Shown: piece after piece, positions 8,020-14,177 of the stretch
Layout: every line of letters begins with the position of its first letter
How positions within the stretch are numbered: the stretch's first letter is position 1
Source: UBA7236 sp036734545
Lineage (GTDB): Bacteria; Bacteroidota; Bacteroidia; Chitinophagales; BACL12
DNA: 14,177 nt
Direction: 5' to 3'
NCBI GenBank assembly: GCA_036734545.1
Contig: DAIMYJ010000079.1
Location: 1-14,177, forward strand
Notes under the pieces: generated by a model
What the model was told of the DNA's origin: nothing
The model's database searches: none
What the model saw: the letters and a program-made list of their open reading frames with translations, nothing else
Made by a program: the position numbers and the translations under genes

Positions 8020-9570
8020 TTAATGTTTGAAGTGACGCGTGCCGCTCAATACCATGGGCATATGCTGAGCATTGCAATAGTCAATGCTTTCTTTATCGCG
8101 CACACTGCCACCCGGTTGTATCACTGCAGCAATGCCGGCCTCATGTGCGATCTCCACACAATCGGGGAACGGGAAAAATGCCTCACTGGCCATCACCGAA
8201 CCGGCTACATCGAAACCAAAACCTCGGGCTTTTTCAATGGCCTGTTTCAGAGCATCCACACGTGAGGTCTGCCCCACCCCGCAACCGATCATCTGACCGT
8301 CACGCACCAGGGCAATGCCGTTCGACTTGAGGTGTTTTACCGCCTTCTCGGCAAACAACAGGTCGCTGAGCTGTGCCGCGGTAGGCTTCGCCTCGGTCAC
8401 CATCATCAGCTCATCGCTGCGGGTGGCCTTCTGGTTACGGTCCTGCACCAAAACGCCGTGCAGCAGGCTTTTGAACTGCTTGGCGGGGAACTCGAACATC
8501 TTCTGAACGAGCAAAATGCGGTTCTTCTTCGATTTGAGCAACTCCAGCGCCGCGTCAGCATATGCCGGGGCGATCAGCACCTCGAAAAAGAGCTCATTGA
8601 TCTTCTTCGCTGCCTCCGCATCTATTGCCTGATCGCAGATGAGCACACCGCCAAAGGCGGATACCGGATCTGCTGCCAGCGCCTTGTCCCAGGCTTCCGA
8701 CACCGTATCTGCCGTGGCCAGGCCGCAGGCATTGGTGTGCTTGATGATGGCAAATGTGGCCTTCCCGGCTTCTCGGGAGGCTTTGAACTCCTCAGCCAGA
8801 TAGATACAGCTTTCTATGTCCACCAGGTTGTTATACGATATCTCCTTGCCGTGCAGCTGCTCAAAAGCCTCCGACAATCGGCCGTAAAACGCTGCGTGCT
8901 GATGCGGGTTCTCGCCATAGCGCATCCCGATCTTCGGCTCATAACGGAGGTCAATGTTCTCGTCGTGGTTCATCCAGCGGTGAATGGCACTGTCGTAATG
9001 CGAGGTAATGGCAAACGCCTTCTTGGCAAAATACATGCGCTGGCCCAGCTCGGTCTCCCCGCCGTCTGCCAGGATAGCATCCAACGCAGCATAGTCGTCC
9101 TTTGACGCGATGATGAGCACATCCTGATAATTCTTGGCCGCCGCGCGGATCAGCGACACACCGCCGATATCGATCTTCTCAATGATCTCATGCACATCTG
9201 CCGTATGCCTTACCGTCTCCTCAAACGGATACAGGTCAACGATCACCAGGTCTATTTCCGGAATATGATACTGCGTGAGCTGCTGCTGGTCCTCTGGGGA
9301 ATTCCGGCGGGCCAAAATACCGCCAAACACCTTTGGGTGCAGGGTTTTCACCCTTCCGCCCAGGATGCTCGGATACAGCGTCAGATCCTCCACCGCCTGC
9401 ACAGGAACGCCAAGGTCCTCAATGAAACTGCGGGTGCCGCCGGTGCTGTACAACACCACGCCCAGCTTGTGCAGCTTGTGGATGATGGGCTCCAGTTTAT
9501 CCTTATAAAAAACGGAGATCAGCGCCGAACGGATCTTCACGGAATGATGTGGTATCTGCGTATTGCTCAT
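8020..9570 (-). CDS. purH: Bifunctional AICAR transformylase / IMP cyclohydrolase
   Basis: PurH carries out the last two steps of de novo purine synthesis: formyl transfer from 10-formyl-tetrahydrofolate to AICAR, then ring closure to IMP. The 516-residue length is typical. The N-terminal MGS-like cyclohydrolase domain (about 10-200) shows LYSTGGTRSFIE, GGRVKTLHPKVFGGIL and the DLVIVDLYPFEETV block. The transformylase domain has RYGENPHQHAAFY (217-229), the catalytic Lys-His in IIKHTNACGLA (K277, H278) and DPVSAFGG (301-308). It lies 69 bp downstream of purN and has its own promoter box, so it may be expressed alone as well as with purN. purH directly before mreB is, to my knowledge, a recurrent Bacteroidota arrangement. 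Confidence 0.97.
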   Translation of the reverse strand: MSNTQIPHHSVKIRSALISVFYKDKLEPIIHKLHKLGVVLYSTGGTRSFIEDLGVPVQAVEDLTLYPSILGGRVKTLHPKVFGGILARRNSPEDQQQLTQYHIPEIDLVIVDLYPFEETVRHTADVHEIIEKIDIGGVSLIRAAAKNYQDVLIIASKDDYAALDAILADGGETELGQRMYFAKKAFAITSHYDSAIHRWMNHDENIDLRYEPKIGMRYGENPHQHAAFYGRLSEAFEQLHGKEISYNNLVDIESCIYLAEEFKASREAGKATFAIIKHTNACGLATADTVSEAWDKALAADPVSAFGGVLICDQAIDAEAAKKINELFFEVLIAPAYADAALELLKSKKNRILLVQKMFEFPAKQFKSLLHGVLVQDRNQKATRSDELMMVTEAKPTAAQLSDLLFAEKAVKHLKSNGIALVRDGQMIGCGVGQTSRVDALKQAIEKARGFGFDVAGSVMASEAFFPFPDCVEIAHEAGIAAVIQPGGSVRDKESIDYCNAQHMPMVLSGTRHFKH

Positions 9571-9577
9571 AGCAACG

Positions 9578-9585
9578 CAAAGTTA
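9578..9585 (-). promoter_or_regulatory. -7 promoter element of purH
   Basis: The minus strand reads TAACTTTG, an exact TAnnTTTG match and identical to the hutH box, ending only 7 nt before the purH ATG. A TTG lies 24 nt upstream. With so little room, the transcript would be nearly leaderless. Confidence 0.55.
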
Positions 9586-9639
9586 TCGGCATGGATGCAG
9601 AATTCGCGGCAATAGCGGTGCCGATCACTAAGAAGAAGA

Positions 9640-10251
9640 TCAATTCCTGCCGGTTAGCAACAATTTTTCCACCACATGCGGTAAATGGCGGTATTCAAGT
9701 GCACGCACCTTCTCTTCGATGGTGGCGGGTGTGTCCTCCGGCGTGATCTCCGTAGTAGCCTGAAACACTACCGCACCGTTATCATACACTTCATCCACTT
9801 CGTGGATGGTGATACCCGTTTCCCGCTCGCCGGCCGCATACACCGCCTCATGCACACGACGGCCATACATGCCCCTGCCGCCATATTTCGGCAACAAAGC
9901 GGGATGAATATTATATATCCGATGCGGATAACGGGCGATCACCGCCGAAGGTATCAGCGACAAATAGCCCGCCAGCAGGATCATCTCAATGCGATTCCGG
10001 CTCAGCAGGTCCAGCATCGCGGCGGAATCTTCTTCCGTCCGCAACACGCGCACCTCACAGGGTATACCATACCGCGCAGCCACCTCTATCACACCGGCAG
10101 TGGGTTTATTCGTAACGATGAGCGCTACATAGATACTGGCATGTGAACGAAAATAGCGGATCACATTCTCCGCATTCGTGCCCGCGCCGGAAGCAAATAT
10201 GGCGAGGCGATGTTCTCCGGGCGCTACCGGTCTTTCAAAATCCGAAGGCAT
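9640..10251 (-). CDS. purN: Phosphoribosylglycinamide formyltransferase
   Basis: PurN transfers a formyl group from 10-formyl-tetrahydrofolate to GAR, the third step of de novo purine synthesis. The 203-residue size is normal. The phosphate-binding loop is ASGAGTNAENV (20-30). The catalytic Asn-x-His is N114 and H116 in IYNIHPALLPKYGG, and the catalytic Asp is D157 in HEVDEVYDNG, with the expected His-to-Asp spacing of seven. Its ATG lies inside the last codons of the upstream lipoprotein gene (17-bp overlap in another frame), so the two may be co-transcribed. The first ~13 residues precede the conserved core and no later Met exists before it, so this start is the only plausible ATG. Confidence 0.95.
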   Translation of the reverse strand: MPSDFERPVAPGEHRLAIFASGAGTNAENVIRYFRSHASIYVALIVTNKPTAGVIEVAARYGIPCEVRVLRTEEDSAAMLDLLSRNRIEMILLAGYLSLIPSAVIARYPHRIYNIHPALLPKYGGRGMYGRRVHEAVYAAGERETGITIHEVDEVYDNGAVVFQATTEITPEDTPATIEEKVRALEYRHLPHVVEKLLLTGRN

Positions 10252-11138
10252 CCAACATCACTTTTTCAAAAAATGCATCCATATTCATCAACCCGTCCAG
10301 CTTATTCAGTTCGAGCGTAGAGATCACAAAATTGGTTTGACCGAACGCATCAGCTTTGGATGCGATCACTGTAGAAACACCGGTCCAAGGCGTGAAGGTA
10401 AGCGTTACATTATCCTTCGCGGTGAGCGTGGCATCATATAAAGGTGTAGCGCCGATCTGCAGCTGAATGGGCTTCACCACACCAACGATGGATGTGCCCT
10501 GCAGCTCCGGCCATCCGGCTTCCAGCGGCGTAAGGGAGGCCCCCAGATCGAGGATCAGCGTAGTGTCTTCAGGACTCACCAGAGAAGCAATAGGCGTAAA
10601 ATCCAGGAAGTTACTCAGCGGATCGAACGACGATGAGATATATACGCTCATCAGCATCTTTCCGCCCGCATTAAAGAACGCTTCCGTTGTCTTCTGCGCC
10701 AGCGAAAAAGAATTATCAGCATTATTACTGAACCACACGATCGCATCGAACATCGCAAATATCTTTCCCTGCGTGAGGTTGTCGGCCGACTGCTGCGTAT
10801 AGGCACCATCCACCGTTTGAAATATCTGCATCGTATCCACCGTGGTAAAACCGTTGGCGGCAAGGTGACTGATATAAAAAGCTTCGTTCGTTAAGGTGCT
10901 GTAGCCGTTCACCAATAAAATATCGCTGTTCTTTCTTTTGATAAAAATGGAATCTGCGGCAACGAATGCACTGGTCGCGTTGCTTTGGTCTACGGCGCGG
11001 ATATAAAAAGTATTCCAGGCATCTCCTTTCAATCCGCTCATGGTCTCTGCCAGGGCAGTTACTGATCCATTCAGGAATACCCGACAAACCATATCAATAA
11101 GTGAGGAATAAAAAACCACAAAAATGACAAAAAAAAAA
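10235..11138 (-). CDS. Putative lipoprotein, C-terminal part (gene split by assembly gap)
   Basis: This is the 3' part of the gene whose 5' part is at 11149-11885. Merging the duplicated contig ends (remove 175 bp) gives one frame of about 491 residues. The reliable sequence here starts around GSVTALAETMSGLKGDAWNT. It completes a third beta-sandwich-like unit ending IRAVDQSNATSAF, then changes to an alpha/beta region beginning NSDILLVNGYSTL, with FDAIVWFSNNADNSFSLAQK and TEAFFNAGGKMLMS. The latter resembles class I glutamine amidotransferase-like or ThuA-like folds, but I see no certain catalytic triad, so I infer no activity. The first ~30 codons next to the gap (FFFVIFVVF and nearby) are sequencing-error translation. 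The 3' end overlaps purN by 17 bp. Confidence 0.7.
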
Positions 11139-11313
11139 NNNNNNNNNNCCGCGCCCGCTTCCGCCCACGCCGCGGACATCACACGCATCCCAGCCACCTC
11201 CCTCCCATCCGCTCACGCCCCCTGCCAGGGCTCTTTCTGCTCCATTCGGGAATACCCGGCATACCATATCGGTAAGTGTGGGATCCACGGCCTCAAAAAT
11301 GGCGCTCGAAACC
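10974..11313. other. Unmerged contig overlap around a 10-N scaffold gap
   Basis: Ten N lie at 11139-11148. The 165 bp to the left (10974-11138) and to the right (11149-11313) are the same sequence at a constant offset of 175. In the best-preserved part, 11047-11105 against 11222-11280, 49 of 59 bases agree and the left copy has A at nine of the ten mismatches. Towards the gap the left copy decays into A-runs and the right copy into C-rich sequence, as expected from low-quality read ends. Deleting 175 bp restores a single reading frame of 1524 bp between the 11933 ATG and the 10235 stop. Confidence 0.92.
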
Positions 11314-11885
11314 GTGGATGCTAAAATAAACGGAGCCGTAGTGGTATCATTAAAGCATACCTCGTAATGCAATAAATTCTGCGCACCATCAGGGTCTGAG
11401 CCATTCCAGTAAAAGCGCAATGCGGGGAACGACCTTACGGGTGTGTTGAGGCCGGGCTGTATGCTAACGGCAGGCGGACTGTTCTTGACCGGTATGGTCA
11501 GCGAAGCAGGTGTCGGGTCAACATTTCCCTGATTGTCGATAGCCCGCACATGAAAAATGAAGTCAGCAGAATCTGAACCCGGCGGCGGAGCCAAAATGAA
11601 GGTGCTGTCCTGCGCCGTAGTGAACGTCCAAACGGTGGATTCGGTGATAACGGCATCGAACGTGAAGGCATATCCTTCCACGAAGCCGTCAGGATCATCC
11701 CCCCACCACTGTAAAGCTACCTCACTCTCCAGGCGATCATCGCCGTAGCGAATGATGGTGTCGGTAACCAGATAGGTCTCGGGAGCACCATTGCTCAACA
11801 GCTCACCTTCAAAACCGCGGCTGCAGCCGAATGTACCGGCCAGCGCAAGTGTCATGACGATGAGGGAAACAACACGGGTGTTCAC
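11149..11885 (-). CDS. Putative FN3-like lipoprotein, N-terminal part (gene split by assembly gap)
   Basis: From a GTG at 11885 the product begins with a short basic N-terminus (MNTR), a hydrophobic core (VVSLIVMTLALAGTFG) and a cysteine at residue 21, a good lipoprotein signal with a loose lipobox (T-F-G-C). This suggests a mature protein anchored in the envelope. Two repeated beta-sandwich-like modules follow: the first has LQWWGDDPDGFVEGYAF and HVRAIDNQGNVDPTP, the second LRFYWNGSDPDGAQNLLHYEV. The Trp/Tyr...DPDG and RAxDNxG patterns are typical of fibronectin type III-like domains in Bacteroidota surface proteins. An in-frame ATG at 11933 would add 16 residues before the signal and place the promoter box inside the gene, so I prefer GTG. 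About the last 30 codons before the gap are unreliable. The biological role is unknown. Confidence 0.7.
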
Positions 11886-11889
11886 GGTG

Positions 11890-11897
11890 CGAAGATA
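11890..11897 (-). promoter_or_regulatory. Possible -7 element of the lipoprotein gene
   Basis: The minus strand reads TATCTTCG, one mismatch from TAnnTTTG, ending 4 nt before the proposed GTG start. It mirrors the plus-strand box at 11948-11955, making this a divergent promoter region. Confidence 0.4.
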
Positions 11898-11947
11898 CAA
11901 TAACTGCACATGTAATACCCTGCCTGCGGGCATTCGGCCATTACCTG

Positions 11948-11955
11948 TATCTTTG
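11948..11955 (+). promoter_or_regulatory. -7 promoter element of the sugar-nucleotide operon
   Basis: TATCTTTG is an exact TAnnTTTG match, ending 8 nt before the ATG at 11964. No good -33 TTTG is visible. It is the likely entry promoter for the plus-strand genes. Confidence 0.55.
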
Positions 11956-11963
11956 CCGTAAGC

Positions 11964-12542
11964 ATGTCAGCACGCCCCTATTTCGTACATGAAACCGCCG
12001 TGGTCGACAACGGAGCGCACATCGGCAGCGGCACCAAGGTGTGGCATTTTTCACATCTCATGACCGATTGCCGCATCGGTGAGGATTGCAATCTCGGACA
12101 AAACGTATTCATCGCCACCGGTGTAACCCTGGGCGACCGGGTGAAAGTGCAGAACAATGTGTCCATTTACGCCGGCGTGGAGATCGAAGATGATGTGTTC
12201 CTCGGGCCGAGCATGGTATTTACCAATGTGATCAATCCGCGCAGCACCGTGAACCGCAAAGCCGAATACATGCGCACGCTGGTAAAAAAAGGCGCCACCA
12301 TCGGAGCGAATGCCACCATCGTGTGTGGTGTCACCATCGGCAAATTTGCCTTTATCGGCGCAGGAGCGGTGGTCACGAAAAATGTGCCTGATTATGCGCT
12401 GGTCACCGGCAACCCCGCCCGCCAAAGCGGATGGATGAGCGAGGCCGGCGGTAAACTGATATTCGATAATCACGGTATCGCCGCCTGTCCCATCACCGGC
12501 GCCGGCTATCATCTCATCAACGGAACGGTCAGTCGTTTATAA
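11964..12542 (+). CDS. wbpD: Hexapeptide N-acetyltransferase, WbpD/WlbB type
   Basis: The 192-residue protein is a left-handed beta-helix acyltransferase. Hexapeptide turns run through most of it: AHIGSGTKVWHFSH (18-31), CRIGEDCNLGQNVFIA, VTLGDRVKVQNNVSIYAGV, then a loop FTNVINPRS (86-94) and a second run from ATIGANATIVCGVTIG to ALVTGNPAR. The WHFSH, LGQNVF, VQNNVS and GPSMVFTNV strings are those of enzymes that N-acetylate the 3-amino group of UDP-2-acetamido-3-amino-2,3-dideoxyglucuronate with acetyl-CoA. The product, UDP-GlcNAc(3NAc)A, feeds O-antigen or capsule synthesis. A 3-dehydrogenase of the same pathway follows after 6 bp. The exact sugar is inferred from family and context; related hexapeptide enzymes act on other amino sugars. 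Confidence 0.8.
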   Translation: MSARPYFVHETAVVDNGAHIGSGTKVWHFSHLMTDCRIGEDCNLGQNVFIATGVTLGDRVKVQNNVSIYAGVEIEDDVFLGPSMVFTNVINPRSTVNRKAEYMRTLVKKGATIGANATIVCGVTIGKFAFIGAGAVVTKNVPDYALVTGNPARQSGWMSEAGGKLIFDNHGIAACPITGAGYHLINGTVSRL

Positions 12543-12548
12543 ACGCAC

Positions 12549-13577
12549 ATGAAAGAGCAACCCACTGCCTTTGCCATCATCGGCCACGGCCATATCGGCA
12601 AACGACACGCCGCCGTGATCAACGGCAACGAAGGTGCCCGCTTGCTCGCCGTGTGTGATAGCGATGTACGCACCCTCAGCGGTGTTCCGGACGATATGGC
12701 ATTCACCGATATCCGCGAAATGCTCAGCGCCCATCCCGGCATCGAAGTGGTGAACATCTGTTCGCCGAACGGACTGCATGCCGAGCATGCCCTGCTGGCA
12801 CTGCAGCACGATAAACATGTGGTCATCGAAAAACCCATGGCGCTGAATACTGCAGATTGCGACATACTGATCAACGAAGCGAAAAAACGCAATAAACATA
12901 TTTTCTGCGTGATGCAGAATCGCTTTTCCCCGCCATCGGCCTGGATCAAACAGGTAGTGAGCGACGGACTTCTCGGCGACATCTACATGGTGCAGGTAAA
13001 TTGCTACTGGAACCGCGATGAACGCTACTACACCGGCGACACCTGGCATGGCACAGCTGATCTGGATGGAGGCACGCTGTTCACGCAATTCTCGCATTTC
13101 ATGGACACCATGCTGTGGCTGTTCGGCGATATCACCGACCTGCAGGCACAATTCGCTGATTTCAACCATCGCCACCTGACGGCATTTGAGGATAGCGGGA
13201 TGGTGCAGTTCAAATTTGTACGCGGAGGCATCGGATCATGGCAGTATTCCACTTCCGTTTATGACCGGAATTTCGAAAGCAGTATCCGCATCATCGGCGA
13301 AAAAGGCACGGTATGTTTAGGCGGCCAGTATATGAATGAGGTCACCTACTGTCATATCGAACATTATATCATGCCGCATCTGGAACCTACCGCCGCACCG
13401 AATAATTACGGAGCGTACACCGGGTCGGCGGCCAATCATCACTTTATCATTCAGAATGTGCTGGATGTACTGCATCGCGGCGCACCCATCGCCACCACCG
13501 CAGAAGAAGGACGCATGGTGGTGAATGCCATCGAACGCATTTATGCCCTTCGTCCCTCCTCCCTACTCCGTTCATGA
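12549..13577 (+). CDS. wbpB: Gfo/Idh/MocA dehydrogenase, WbpB/WlbA type
   Basis: The 342-residue protein has an N-terminal NAD-binding Rossmann fold (IIGHGHIGKRHAAVI, about 10-24; CSPNGLHAEHA) with the conserved EKPMA (94-98), then the alpha/beta substrate domain. The stretch CYWNRDERYY (152-161), WHGTADLDGGTLFTQFSHF with H183, and MLWLFGDI match the WlbA/WbpB subfamily, which oxidises C3 of UDP-GlcNAc-uronate before transamination and acetylation. This fits the acetyltransferase 6 bp upstream. The expected partners, a 6-dehydrogenase (WbpA type) and an aminotransferase (WbpE type), are not in the window and should lie farther right or elsewhere. The stop overlaps the next ATG as ATGA, so translation is coupled. 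Confidence 0.82.
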   Translation: MKEQPTAFAIIGHGHIGKRHAAVINGNEGARLLAVCDSDVRTLSGVPDDMAFTDIREMLSAHPGIEVVNICSPNGLHAEHALLALQHDKHVVIEKPMALNTADCDILINEAKKRNKHIFCVMQNRFSPPSAWIKQVVSDGLLGDIYMVQVNCYWNRDERYYTGDTWHGTADLDGGTLFTQFSHFMDTMLWLFGDITDLQAQFADFNHRHLTAFEDSGMVQFKFVRGGIGSWQYSTSVYDRNFESSIRIIGEKGTVCLGGQYMNEVTYCHIEHYIMPHLEPTAAPNNYGAYTGSAANHHFIIQNVLDVLHRGAPIATTAEEGRMVVNAIERIYALRPSSLLRS

Positions 13578-14089
13578 TGGAACAGCAGGCACACTGGTAT
13601 GTGGCATATGTGCATTCGCGCAGCGAAAAGAAAGTGGCCGAACGGCTCACGAAACTGCACATCACACATTTCCTCCCGCTCATCAAAACCGTGCGACAGT
13701 GGAGTGACCGCAAAAAGACAGTGAGCGTGCCCTTGTTCAACGGGTATATCTTCATCCACTGCACTCCGGAAATGCTCACGCAGGTGCGTATGGTCACCGG
13801 AGTGGTCAATTTCATTTACCTGGAAGGCAAGCCCGCGAAAGTGCCCGCCAAACAGATCGAGACCATCCGCCGCTTCCTCGAAACAGGACTCCCCGTGGAA
13901 GCCGCGCCCGACACCTTCACACCCGGCGAACAGGTACGCATCACCTTCGGCCCATTATCCGGTATCACCGGCGAACTCCTGGATATGCGCAATGAAAAAG
14001 TATTCGTGCTCCGCGTAGAACTCATCAACCAGGTAATGCTCGTGCAGGTGCCGAAGGAATATCTGGGGAGGGTGAATGGTGAGTGGTGA
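13574..14089 (+). CDS. UpxY-like transcription antiterminator (NusG paralogue)
   Basis: The 171-residue protein has the two-domain NusG layout. The NGN domain (about 7-105) has HWYVAYVHSRSEKKVAERL, VPLFNGYIFIHC and VTGVVNFIYLEGKPAKVP. The KOW domain (about 116-160) has PGEQVRITFGPLSGITGELLD. It is shorter than a housekeeping NusG and sits in a sugar-nucleotide operon, which points to the UpxY group that binds RNA polymerase and lets it read through long capsule or exopolysaccharide operons. UpxY genes usually come first in such operons; this one is third, joined to the dehydrogenase by an ATGA overlap. The start may be Met1 or Met2. The last codons (R-V-N-G-E-W) and the stop are made of a 7-bp tandem repeat, so the C-terminus may vary. 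Confidence 0.85.
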   Translation: MMEQQAHWYVAYVHSRSEKKVAERLTKLHITHFLPLIKTVRQWSDRKKTVSVPLFNGYIFIHCTPEMLTQVRMVTGVVNFIYLEGKPAKVPAKQIETIRRFLETGLPVEAAPDTFTPGEQVRITFGPLSGITGELLDMRNEKVFVLRVELINQVMLVQVPKEYLGRVNGEW

Positions 14090-14129
14090 GTGGTGAAAGG
14101 AGAGAGGGTGAGTGGGTCAATGGGTGAAT
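14071..14129. repeat. Heptamer then octamer tandem repeats at the end of the UpxY gene
   Basis: Four heptamers run head to tail: GGTGAAT (14071-14077), GGTGAGT (14078-14084), GGTGAGT (14085-14091) and GGTGAAA (14092-14098). After seven bases come three octamers: GGGTGAGT (14106-14113), GGGTCAAT (14114-14121) and GGGTGAAT (14122-14129). The UpxY stop codon TGA (14087-14089) lies in the third heptamer. Confidence 0.75.
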
Positions 14130-14157
14130 GAGGGATAAGGAGTTCGGCTTCATTCAC
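14124..14157. repeat. Inverted repeat downstream of the UpxY gene
   Basis: GTGAATGA (14124-14131) and TCATTCAC (14150-14157) are perfect 8-bp arms around an 18-nt loop, extendable outward by a G-T, a G-C and another G-T pair. The plus strand continues with CGAAAAAA rather than a T-run, so it is not a standard plus-strand terminator. The rest of the right end (14158-14177) shows nothing recognisable. Confidence 0.45.
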
Positions 14158-14177
14158 TCGAAAAAATCCAGCAAAAC

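Noticed and set aside
8332..9105. 257-codon plus-strand open frame opposite purH
   Set aside because: Shadow of purH; no family features and no start signals.
11047..11280. Genuine tandem duplication inside the lipoprotein gene
   Set aside because: The two copies flank an N-gap and degrade in one-sided base patterns toward it (A on one side, C on the other), which fits an unmerged contig overlap.
11886..11933. ATG at 11933 as start of the lipoprotein gene
   Set aside because: It would put 16 extra residues before a clear lipoprotein signal and place the promoter-like box inside the gene; kept only as an alternative.

Overview
The window looks like about 14 kb of a Bacteroidota chromosome, probably a Chitinophagales/Saprospiria-like member with roughly 50% GC. 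The clues are the gene order purH-mreB-mreC-mreD-mrdA-rodA, an UpxY-type NusG paralogue beside sugar-nucleotide genes, near-absence of Shine-Dalgarno sites, and repeated matches to the Bacteroidota -7 promoter element TAnnTTTG just upstream of genes. No RNA gene, CRISPR array, insertion sequence or phage gene was seen.

Layout. Positions 1-330 (minus) hold the N-terminal 110 codons of a GxxExxY family protein that runs off the left edge; a short 8-bp tandem repeat lies behind its start. Next, all on the minus strand, come hutH (467-1948) with its own promoter, then the cell-elongation cluster rodA, mrdA (PBP2), mreD, mreC and mreB (1992-7809), tightly packed and probably transcribed from a promoter in front of mreB. 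The 210-bp purH-mreB intergenic region carries an unusually dense set of dyad symmetries. Upstream are purH (8020-9570) and purN (9640-10251), two enzymes of de novo purine synthesis, and a putative FN3-like lipoprotein gene whose end overlaps purN.

The lipoprotein gene is broken by a 10-N scaffold gap (11139-11148). The sequences on both sides of the gap are the same 165 bp at a constant offset of 175, decayed towards A on one side and towards C on the other. Removing 175 bp restores one continuous reading frame, so this is one gene and an unmerged contig overlap, not two genes.

From 11964 onward the genes are on the plus strand and start a polysaccharide locus: a hexapeptide-repeat N-acetyltransferase of the WbpD/WlbB type, a Gfo/Idh/MocA dehydrogenase of the WbpB/WlbA type, and an UpxY-like transcription antiterminator. 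The first two fit synthesis of UDP-2,3-diacetamido-2,3-dideoxyglucuronate; the third would keep polymerase going through a long glycan operon continuing to the right. The UpxY gene ends inside a 7-bp tandem repeat that passes into an 8-bp repeat.

The coding content is mostly well-known housekeeping. The parts most worth a second look are the palindrome cluster before mreB, the promoter boxes placed so close to start codons that leaderless mRNAs are likely, the recurrent short repeats, and the assembly artefact.
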